In this document: positions 57,967 through 64,000 of the stretch, in pieces
Layout: every line of letters starts with the position of its first letter
Position numbering within the stretch: the first letter of the stretch is position 1
Assembly: GCA_022484695.1 (NCBI GenBank)
Contig: JAKVKU010000009.1
Span: forward strand, 1-64,000
DNA length: 64,000 bases
Direction: 5' to 3'
DNA from: Lactobacillus sp.
GTDB lineage: Bacteria; Bacillota; Bacilli; Lactobacillales; Lactobacillaceae
The notes under the pieces: model-generated
Seen by the model: only the letters and a program-made list of their open reading frames with translations
Told to the model about the DNA's origin: nothing
The model's database searches: none
Translations under genes and position numbers: made by a program

Positions 57967-58620
57967 CTAAAATAAGGTAAATTCATTCTTCCGATAATCA
58001 ATCAATCCCGCCTTTTTCATGCTGCTCAAAGCTGCCGACAAAGCGGAACGTTCCACGCCTAAAAAGTCAGCCATTTCTTGGCGGTTATAGGGCAACAACA
58101 TCGGTTTCCGAGTTTGGCGCTTAGCTTCCAGTTGCAGGAAGGTTAAGACCTTATCCGCAATTTTGCGCTGAGACAGGATCTCGACTTTTTGATTTAATAA
58201 CAAACTTTTCCGGGCTAAAATTTGCAGAAGATTACTGAGTAGTTGTTCCCCTTGGAGCAGGTGGGCCAGGTTCAACAGGCGCTTGGGCTCAAAAAACAGC
58301 ACGGTGGTGTTGGTGCTGGCATCCACAGAAACCGGCAACGGCCCGGTGCTGGCATAGGCATAGGCTTCCCCAAAGATGCCGGCTTCTGAGACTGTCGCCA
58401 CAATGGTGCGGTTGCCCTGGGCATCTTCTTTGAGGATTTGCACCGTCCCAGCTCCCACTAACCCAAAGCTGGCAGCTTGTTCACCGGCTTGCCAGATACG
58501 TTCGTTGGCGGTGAAAGTCTTTATCATAGGTTGGGCCGCCGCCAGCAAGGGGGCTAAATTGTTAGCCGTGATTTGGCGAAATAAAGTTGATTTTAAAAGC
58601 ACAGGGTAAAATTGTTGCAT
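57967..58620 (-). CDS. Crp/Fnr family regulator, divergent from hcp
   Basis: A 217-residue regulator with an N-terminal cyclic-nucleotide-binding-like fold (IWQAGEQAASFGLVGAGTVQILKEDAQGNRTIVATVSEAGIFGEAYAYA) and a C-terminal HTH (YNRQEMADFLGVERSALSAALSSMKKAGLIDYR). No Fe-S cysteine cluster like that of Fnr is visible, so it is more like HcpR-type or ligand-sensing members. The ATG at 58620 with AAAGG upstream is chosen over an upstream in-frame start at 58689. It shares the upstream region with hcp, and a perfect palindrome there is its likely operator. Confidence 0.92.
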   Translation of the reverse strand: MQQFYPVLLKSTLFRQITANNLAPLLAAAQPMIKTFTANERIWQAGEQAASFGLVGAGTVQILKEDAQGNRTIVATVSEAGIFGEAYAYASTGPLPVSVDASTNTTVLFFEPKRLLNLAHLLQGEQLLSNLLQILARKSLLLNQKVEILSQRKIADKVLTFLQLEAKRQTRKPMLLPYNRQEMADFLGVERSALSAALSSMKKAGLIDYRKNEFTLF

Positions 58621-58634
58621 AATTTGACCTTTCC

Positions 58635-58648
58635 GTTGGAATTCCAAC
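58635..58648. promoter_or_regulatory. FNR-geometry palindrome between crp/fnr regulator and hcp
   Basis: GTTGGAATTCCAAC is a perfect 14-bp inverted repeat with the 5-4-5 layout of Fnr-family sites (half-site GTTGG, spacer AATT). It lies 15 bases upstream of the regulator start and 83 bases before hcp. TATACT at 58677-58682 is a possible hcp -10. Confidence 0.6.
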
Positions 58649-58730
58649 CGATATTTTATGACTGAAAGCGGTATCCTATACTCAAGCAAATAACTGTTTA
58701 AAGAACTGCTCTGTGAAAGGATGACCCCAA

Positions 58731-60296
58731 ATGACTGACGATAAAAATATGTTTTGTTTCCAATGCGAACAAACCCAAGGTGGCGTAGCCTGCCTGAAGG
58801 GTGGCGTTTGCGGTAAAAATATTGCCACGGCTAACTTACAAGATGACGTGATCGGCGCTTTGGTGGGTCTGGCGAAAGTTGTACCAGAAGCTGATTTCAA
58901 TAGTGACCAGGCCCAATTAATTTTGGATGGGTTATTTACCACGTTGACCAACGTGAACTTCGATGATCCCGTGATTCAAACGACCATTAATCAAATTAAA
59001 GCAGCTGCGGCCGATGTTGCCGTTTATGATATGGACCAAATTTGGCAAGCCAACGAAGATATCCGCTCCTTGAAAGCCCTGATTTTACTAGGCATCAAAG
59101 GCATGGCCGCTTATGCCCACCAAGCTGGGGTATTAGGCTATACCAGCGCAACCGTGAATAAGTTCTTCTTAAAGGCACTGCGGGCTATTGGCGATGACAC
59201 CCTAGGCATGGACGAATTATTACCATTGACCATGGAAGTGGGCCACGTGAACTTTGAAGCCATGAAGTTATTAGACCAAGCTAACACCGAAACCTACGGC
59301 AATCCCGTGCCAACGGAAGTGCCATTGACCATTGAACCCGGGCCATTTATCGTAATTTCTGGCCATGATTTGTATGATTTAAAGATGCTGCTGGATCAAA
59401 CTGCTGGCAAGGGCATCAACATCTACACCCACGGGGAAATGCTGCCCGCCCACGGTTATCCTGAATTAAAAGCTTACCCTCATTTGAAGGGGAATTTTGG
59501 GACCGCTTGGCAGAACCAACAAAAGGAATTCAAAGACATTCCTGCTCCAATTTTATTCACCACCAATTGTATCATGCCCGTGCGCAAGAGTTATCACGAT
59601 CGGGTCTTCACCACATCCGTCGTGGGTTATCCAGAAATGACCCACATCGGGGCGGACAAAGACTTCACCCCAATGATTGAAAAAGCTTTGGAACTGGGCG
59701 GTTATGACGAACCCCAAGCTCTCACTGGGATCAATGGCGGCCATACGGTAACCACTGGCTTTGGCCATAATTTCGTCTTATCCAATGCCGACAAAGTTAT
59801 CGGCGCCATTAAGAAGGGTGATTTGAAGCACATTATTTTAGTGGGCGGTTGCGATGGTGCTCGGGTTGGTCGGAACTACTACACTGAATTCGTGGAAGAA
59901 GCGCCTGAAAATACCTTGATCCTAACCTTAGCCTGTGGGAAATACCGCTTCAATGATTTGCAATTAGGCAACATCGATGGCCTGCCCCGCATGATGGATA
60001 TGGGCCAATGTAATGATTCCTATGCCGCCATCAAAGTCGCCTTGGCCTTAGCTGAAGCTCTGGACTGTGGCGTCAATGACCTCCCGCTAACCCTAGTCTT
60101 ATCTTGGTACGAACAAAAAGCCGTCAGCGTCCTGTTGACCTTACTGTCCCTAGGCATTAAGAATATCCACTTAGGCCCAACATTACCAGCCTTTGTTTCA
60201 CCAAACGTATTGAACTACTTAGTAGAAAACTTTGAATTAACCCCAACCACCACTGCCAAAGCAGATTTGGCTCGGATCTTAACGCCTCAGATGTAA
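58731..60296 (+). CDS. hcp: Hydroxylamine reductase (hybrid-cluster protein)
   Basis: A 521-residue metalloenzyme with a hybrid Fe-S-O cluster. The N-terminal Cys cluster motif is FCFQCEQTQGGVACLKGGVCGK. Ligands to the hybrid cluster are in THGEML, TNCIMPV, VGGCDGA, LACGKYRF and GQCNDSY. It acts on hydroxylamine and on NO, and has protein S-nitrosylase activity in E. coli. CTGTGAAAGGATG precedes the ATG. The divergent Crp/Fnr regulator and shared palindrome suggest induction under nitrosative or oxygen-limited conditions. No hcr reductase gene is seen next to it. Confidence 0.97.
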   Translation: MTDDKNMFCFQCEQTQGGVACLKGGVCGKNIATANLQDDVIGALVGLAKVVPEADFNSDQAQLILDGLFTTLTNVNFDDPVIQTTINQIKAAAADVAVYDMDQIWQANEDIRSLKALILLGIKGMAAYAHQAGVLGYTSATVNKFFLKALRAIGDDTLGMDELLPLTMEVGHVNFEAMKLLDQANTETYGNPVPTEVPLTIEPGPFIVISGHDLYDLKMLLDQTAGKGINIYTHGEMLPAHGYPELKAYPHLKGNFGTAWQNQQKEFKDIPAPILFTTNCIMPVRKSYHDRVFTTSVVGYPEMTHIGADKDFTPMIEKALELGGYDEPQALTGINGGHTVTTGFGHNFVLSNADKVIGAIKKGDLKHIILVGGCDGARVGRNYYTEFVEEAPENTLILTLACGKYRFNDLQLGNIDGLPRMMDMGQCNDSYAAIKVALALAEALDCGVNDLPLTLVLSWYEQKAVSVLLTLLSLGIKNIHLGPTLPAFVSPNVLNYLVENFELTPTTTAKADLARILTPQM

Positions 60297-60307
60297 TAAA
60301 TATAGCG

Positions 60308-60344
60308 AAAAACTGCAGCCTATTGAATTGGTTGCAGTTTTTGG
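60308..60344 (+). terminator. Terminator after hcp
   Basis: AAAAACTGCAGCC (60308-60320) pairs with GGTTGCAGTTTTT (60330-60342) over a 9-base loop. Confidence 0.9.
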
Positions 60345-60390
60345 TTATGGTGATATTAAAGCATTAACGTCTAGGGAGGCTAGTTTTATT

Positions 60391-60888
60391 ATGACAACCA
60401 CATCCATTCAATATCAAACCATCACCGACCAGCAAACGGAAGCTTTATATACCTGTATGAAGCAATTGGATTTAGAAACCCAGTTTATGCTCTACCAGCC
60501 GGAAGAACGGGTCTATGACGAAGCCAAGCTAGCCCAACGAATTGCTGGGGCGGGGACCATCATTGGGGCTTTTGTGGCGGATCAAATTATCGGCTACATT
60601 CAAATTAACCGGTCTAATTTGGCCAAGGTTAAACATTGTGGCTATCTTGTCTTGGGGGTTTTAGCCCAATACGCCGGCCATGGCATCGGCACCAGTTTGA
60701 TTCAACGGGCCACAGCCTGGGGCCAGGCCAACGCGATTCATCGTTTGGAGTTGACCGTCATCAGCAATAATAAAATTGCCCGGCAACTTTATGAAAAGAA
60801 CGGTTTTGCCATTGAAGGCATGCGCAAGGATTCTATTTTCATGGACAATCATTATTATGATGAGTATTACATGCGCAAGTTACTGTGA
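60391..60888 (+). CDS. GNAT family N-acetyltransferase
   Basis: A 165-residue acetyltransferase. The acetyl-CoA-binding loop is VLAQYAGHGIGTSLIQRATAWGQ, and the C-terminal half has LELTVISNNKIARQLYEKNGFAIEGMRKDS, which is typical of ribosomal-protein- or PhnO-like GNATs. TCTAGGGAGG precedes the ATG at 60391. The substrate is unknown. A terminator follows. Confidence 0.9.
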   Translation: MTTTSIQYQTITDQQTEALYTCMKQLDLETQFMLYQPEERVYDEAKLAQRIAGAGTIIGAFVADQIIGYIQINRSNLAKVKHCGYLVLGVLAQYAGHGIGTSLIQRATAWGQANAIHRLELTVISNNKIARQLYEKNGFAIEGMRKDSIFMDNHYYDEYYMRKLL

Positions 60889-60913
60889 GCGTATTTTTAA
60901 AATCACACAATTT

Positions 60914-60956
60914 AGGCAGATATCTTGGTATTTCGAAGGGATATCTGCCTTTTTAT
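60914..60956 (+). terminator. Terminator after the first GNAT gene
   Basis: AGGCAGATATC (60914-60924) pairs with GATATCTGCCT (60940-60950), followed by a run of T residues. Confidence 0.92.
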
Positions 60957-61025
60957 AATTGTTAGCGGAAAACTGAGGTGATAATGCCAAGTTTGATTGT
61001 TAGAATAGAGATAACGAGGTTTATA

Positions 61026-61759
61026 ATGATGATTTCAATCGCTATTGTGAATTTAATAATCGGGCTGTTAGTGGGCATCAGTGGCATTGCCGGTTTTTAT
61101 TGCCCATCTTTTACGTCAGCGTGCTGCATTTGGGCACGGTTGAAGCTTTGGCCTTAAGTTTTGCGGCCTTTATTGTGTCTGGGGTGTTGGGGAGTTTTAA
61201 TTACTATCGGCACCGGCTCTTAAATTTGAAACTGGCCAGTATCCTCAGCATCGGTAGTTTTCTAGCCAGCTTCCTTGGGGTCAAAGCTAATTTGCTGATT
61301 CCCGAAAATCTGATGCGGATTATTTTATATTGTGTCGTTTTACTATCAGGTATCATGATACTATTTCGCAAAGATACGGCTAAAGTTCAACGGAAAACAC
61401 CGGGGAACGCTACTTTAATTAGCATCGGTTTTGTCACTGGTTTTATCTGTGCTGTGACAGGTGCCGGGGGACCAATTATTGTTTTGCCAATTTTGATCAT
61501 GTTGGGCATCCCAGCCCATGAAGCGGTGGCAATCTCGCTTTTTAATTCAATTTTTATCGGCATTCCTTCGGCTACGGGCTATATTATGAATTCAGATCTA
61601 AAAATTATTGGGGCTATTATTCCCGTGGCCTTGGTTGCCCATGGTGTCGGCGTGTACATTGGCAGTAAAAACGGCCAGCGGTTGAATCAAAAGATATTGA
61701 AGCAAGCAGTGGCCATATTTTCAATTTTAATCGCGGTGTTTAAGCTGGTTACGGGATAA
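61026..61759 (+). pseudogene. TauE/SafE family transporter, frameshifted
   Basis: The start at 61026 (with GAGG upstream) opens MMISIAIVNLIIGLLVGISGIAG, the first segment of a TauE/SafE (TSUP) exporter. After the T tract at 61094-61098 the frame runs into a stop at 61155. The remainder continues in the next frame from LPIFYVSVLHLGTVEALALS to the stop at 61759. Insertion of one T in the tract would restore a complete protein of about 244 residues with both TSUP repeats (second repeat GFVTGFICAVTGAGGPIIVLP). The gene is therefore broken, slippage-dependent, or affected by a sequencing error. Confidence 0.82.
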
Positions 61760-61786
61760 ATCTTCAATTTAAAGGGAGTAATTTTT

Positions 61787-62281
61787 TTGGCAACACAACA
61801 AGCTAAGAACGATCCCGATCGTTATGTCATTCTGGAATTCACTGGAACTGCCCGAGCAATCTTTAAAGATATATTTTTGCTAGGGGATGAAGACGTGCAC
61901 ATGGTTGCAACGTACATTCACACCGGTCGACTGTTTGTAGTCTATGATAAAACGCAGTACATAGCTATGGGCCTAGTTCTAGTAGCACCCACTGCACAGT
62001 CTGACACGGCAGAAATAAAGAACATTGCCGTCTTAAAAGCGCACCAACACCAAGGTATAGGATCGCGGCTGATTGAGCATGTGGTGGCAGAAATGACACC
62101 AGAAACACGTTATTTATTGGTGGGAACCGGGGATGCGGATGTTCAGAATATATTATTTTATTTAAAAAATGGCTTTCGCTTTGACAGCATTCGGCCTCGT
62201 TTCTTTGACCAATATTCAAAACCAATTATGGCCAATGGCGTACTGTTGCGGGATATGGTGGTGCTCAAACGCCAACTTTAA
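61787..62281 (+). CDS. GNAT family N-acetyltransferase
   Basis: A 164-residue protein. The acetyl-CoA loop IAVLKAHQHQGIGSRLIEHVVAE and the YLLVGTGDADVQNILFYLKNGFRFDSI segment identify the GNAT fold. The overall pattern resembles the PhnO/Aac-type GNATs that carry GTGxxxxxNxxFYxKxGF. A TTG start at 61787 follows GGGAG. It lies 28 bases after the broken TauE/SafE gene and is probably co-transcribed with it. The substrate is unknown. Confidence 0.88.
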   Translation: MATQQAKNDPDRYVILEFTGTARAIFKDIFLLGDEDVHMVATYIHTGRLFVVYDKTQYIAMGLVLVAPTAQSDTAEIKNIAVLKAHQHQGIGSRLIEHVVAEMTPETRYLLVGTGDADVQNILFYLKNGFRFDSIRPRFFDQYSKPIMANGVLLRDMVVLKRQL

Positions 62282-62310
62282 TTCAGATGAAATTGGATAA
62301 ATGAGCCGAT

Positions 62311-62353
62311 AAAAAGACAGGTCTGACATTGAAATCAAGTCAGGCCTGCCTTT
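62311..62353 (-). terminator. Terminator of the CPBP protease gene
   Basis: On the minus strand, GGCAGGCCTGAC pairs with GTCAGACCTGTC, followed by five T residues, just beyond the gene's 3' end. The same hairpin can end the convergent GNAT transcript. Confidence 0.85.
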
Positions 62354-62378
62354 AGAGAAATTGACTCATTTTTTAGCG

Positions 62379-63140
62379 TTACCTTTTTTTCTGATTTGAA
62401 GTGATGCGATGTAATAACACGATGCCAACGGTGATATGGGTGACCACCAATAAGAGTAGGCTCAGGCGATCGATTAAAGAATTACCAATGGTGGAAATTG
62501 GTATCGGCGACCAATAATAAGAAGATGCGTCAAGTAAGCCATGCCAAACAATGGTAAAACCAAGATTGTGTGTTGTAAAAAACAAGGCTGCGGCGCCAAA
62601 GCCCATGGCTGTGGTGTAGCCTATTTGAATTAAAACTTGTTTAGGATCGGGATTGCTGTGCAGGTTAAACAAATGCAAGCAGCCAAAGATAATAGCCGTT
62701 ATGATACTCGTCCACCAACAGGGGGAAAGTTTTTTGGGTGTTTTGGACCAGACCCAAAAGAGTAGTGGGCCTCGTACCAGGGGTTCTTCGAAAATCCCAA
62801 CGGCTAAGCCAAATAATAGGGCAGATATTAAGCGCTGATCGCTATAGTCAGGCAAGGGACCGTTGTTCACCAGATTAACGCTAATCATTAAGACAACTGC
62901 AATAACACCTGTCCAAAAGTGGCGGGGTTTTGAAAAAATAGGCAGATGAAACCAGCCTATGGTCAGACCGATCATAAAAATACCCGTAACAGCTTCAGAA
63001 ACTACATCCAAAAGTTGGCCGTTATGGATACCCAATTTTTGAAGCAACGCTGGCACGAATAGAAGTACGATAAGAGTTAGTACGTAAAAAAGACCGAGTT
63101 TAGCCCCAAACTTTTTGGGTACCGGTGTTGTGGCAAACAT
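62379..63140 (-). CDS. CPBP family intramembrane metalloprotease
   Basis: A 253-residue membrane protein with about 7-8 segments. The CPBP/CAAX motifs are present: GIFEEPLVRGPLLFWV (motif 1, EExxxR), IIFGCLHLFNL (motif 2, FxxxH) and HNLGFTIVWHGLLDAS (motif 3/4). These carry the glutamate and histidines of the active site. In lactobacilli such proteins are often linked to bacteriocin self-immunity or membrane protein processing, but no bacteriocin gene is visible nearby. GAAAGGAG precedes the ATG at 63140. Confidence 0.88.
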   Translation of the reverse strand: MFATTPVPKKFGAKLGLFYVLTLIVLLFVPALLQKLGIHNGQLLDVVSEAVTGIFMIGLTIGWFHLPIFSKPRHFWTGVIAVVLMISVNLVNNGPLPDYSDQRLISALLFGLAVGIFEEPLVRGPLLFWVWSKTPKKLSPCWWTSIITAIIFGCLHLFNLHSNPDPKQVLIQIGYTTAMGFGAAALFFTTHNLGFTIVWHGLLDASSYYWSPIPISTIGNSLIDRLSLLLLVVTHITVGIVLLHRITSNQKKR

Positions 63141-63302
63141 AGCGAGTGCTCCTTTCTTAATTTAAGATGACAACCACTGCTAAAAGTGGCAGTTGTGCGT
63201 TTTTTTAGAGTATTTATATTTTTATACTATAGCATGCTTTTATAAGGCAAAAAAAGTTAGACTTACCATAACAAACCAATTTTGTGACGAGGAGGTTCTT
63301 AA

Positions 63303-64000
63303 ATGTTACACAAACCACCTACTTTAAAACCCGGCGATCAAGTGGGCATTGTCAGTTTATCCCAAGGTACACTGGGGGAAGACTTTGCGGCCCACCAACG
63401 ACAACTGGGCGTTAAACGGCTAGAAGAACTTGGCTTGAAACCTGTATTTATGCCTAATGCCCTAAAAGGGATCGCTTATTTAGCCGCCCATCCTGAAGCT
63501 CGGGCGGCGGATTTAAAAACGGCTTTCTTGAATCCGGAAATTAAAGGTATTTTTTGTGCTATTGGCGGGGATGATACTTACCGGCTGTTGCCATATTTAA
63601 TGACTGATACTGATTTTATCCAGGCGGTCACGATGCAACCTAAGATTTTCAGTGGCTTTTCGGATACGACTATCAATCACCTGATGTTTTATCGTCTGGG
63701 CCTACGGAGTTTTTATGGTCCCAATTTTTTAAACGATTTGGCTGAATTAGATCACAAATTATTGCCCTTTACCCAACAAACGTTAAGACATTATTTTGAG
63801 AACCCAGCTGTCACTGACATCACAGCCAGTCCAGTTTGGTACGAAGAACGGACCGATTTTTCAGAACGAAGTCTAGGCACACCACGGGTTAGTCATCCCG
63901 AGACCCATGGCTTTGAAGTTCTGCGGGGCAGGGGGAAAATTAAAGGGGCACTGCTAGGAGGCTGTTTGGATAGTTTTTACGATATTTTGACTACCAATCG
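63303..64000 (+). CDS. LD-carboxypeptidase-like protein (S66/MccF family), 3' truncated
   Basis: The reading frame is open to the right edge (about 232 codons visible). It begins LHKPPTLKPGDQVGIVSLSQG, and the IFCAIGGDDTYRLLPYL and GFSDTTINHLMFYRLGLRSFYGPN blocks are those of the S66 peptidase family, with the nucleophile Ser in GFSD near residue 120. The Asp/Glu-His residues of the triad lie beyond the visible end. The pattern is closer to the MccF-like than to the LdcA-like branch (SDTTINHLMFY). GAGGAGG precedes the ATG at 63303. Targets may be muropeptides or a microcin-like conjugate. Confidence 0.9.
   Translation, partial: MLHKPPTLKPGDQVGIVSLSQGTLGEDFAAHQRQLGVKRLEELGLKPVFMPNALKGIAYLAAHPEARAADLKTAFLNPEIKGIFCAIGGDDTYRLLPYLMTDTDFIQAVTMQPKIFSGFSDTTINHLMFYRLGLRSFYGPNFLNDLAELDHKLLPFTQQTLRHYFENPAVTDITASPVWYEERTDFSERSLGTPRVSHPETHGFEVLRGRGKIKGALLGGCLDSFYDILTTN

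Noticed and set aside
58625-58730. A second divergent small gene starting upstream of the Crp/Fnr regulator
   Set aside because: The region is filled by the palindrome and promoter elements; an extended start for the regulator lacks a ribosome site.

Overview
The window looks like a chromosomal segment from a moderate-GC member of the Lactobacillaceae. The evidence is the mix of genes: GatCAB with a neighbouring CamS lipoprotein, a PcrA-LigA pair, a T-box leader, an ECF-type vitamin transporter subunit, heterodimeric ABC exporters and 5-oxoprolinase genes, with GGAGG ribosome binding sites and frequent TTG starts. The genus cannot be fixed from the sequence alone. There are no insertion sequences, prophage genes, CRISPR arrays or rRNA operons. 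Almost every gene is intact; the exceptions are a frameshifted TauE/SafE transporter gene near 61.0-61.8 kb and the two genes cut by the window edges.

Layout. 1-7.5 kb: the 3' part of a Ca2+-type P-ATPase, a small unknown protein, tex-sprT, and hom-thrB. 7.5-13.4 kb: a tRNA-Leu gene and a branched-chain amino acid region with ilvA, a T-box-controlled PEP-mutase-like gene, then divergent ilvB and ilvC. The intergenic space there holds promoters, a long perfect palindrome and CodY-like sites. 13.4-23 kb: an ABC ATPase, a heterodimeric multidrug-type ABC exporter, a PanT-like ECF S component, cell-envelope proteins, a cold-shock protein and a GH73 glucosaminidase. 23-27.7 kb: purine genes (xpt-pbuX, a degenerate purK-like gene, purB). 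27.8-33.9 kb: a 5-oxoproline operon (pxpB, pxpC, biotin carboxylase, D-glutamate-cyclase-family protein, pxpA, NRAMP-like transporter). 33.9-38 kb: an uncharacterised ABC cassette with two paralogous permease-like proteins. 38-49.5 kb: housekeeping genes (pcrA, ligA, camS, gatCAB, dgkB, a TrmA-family RNA methyltransferase). 49.7-64 kb: accessory metabolism and stress genes, including a cadmium-resistance-type protein, an extracytoplasmic flavin electron-transfer trio, a nitrilase with a secreted agmatine-deiminase-like enzyme, an Rrf2/MFS pair, a Crp-Fnr/hcp pair, acetyltransferases, a CPBP protease and a truncated LD-carboxypeptidase.

How the genes fit together. hom and thrB make O-phosphohomoserine, the precursor of threonine. 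IlvA deaminates threonine to 2-oxobutyrate, and IlvB and IlvC act on it and on pyruvate. thrC, ilvN, ilvD and ilvE are not in the window. The 5-oxoproline operon appears to channel a cyclised glutamate derivative back to glutamate. The flavin trio looks like a route for electrons from cytosolic NAD(P)H to a flavinylated protein outside the membrane. The hcp locus indicates nitrosative or hydroxylamine stress handling.

The most interesting candidates are the T-box-controlled PEP-mutase-like gene beside the ilv genes, the ABC cassette with tandem paralogous membrane proteins, the secreted agmatine-deiminase-like protein paired with a nitrilase, the flavin trio, and the palindromes that look like operators for the Crp/Fnr and ilv regions. 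All functions are assigned from motifs and context by eye; no database search was possible.
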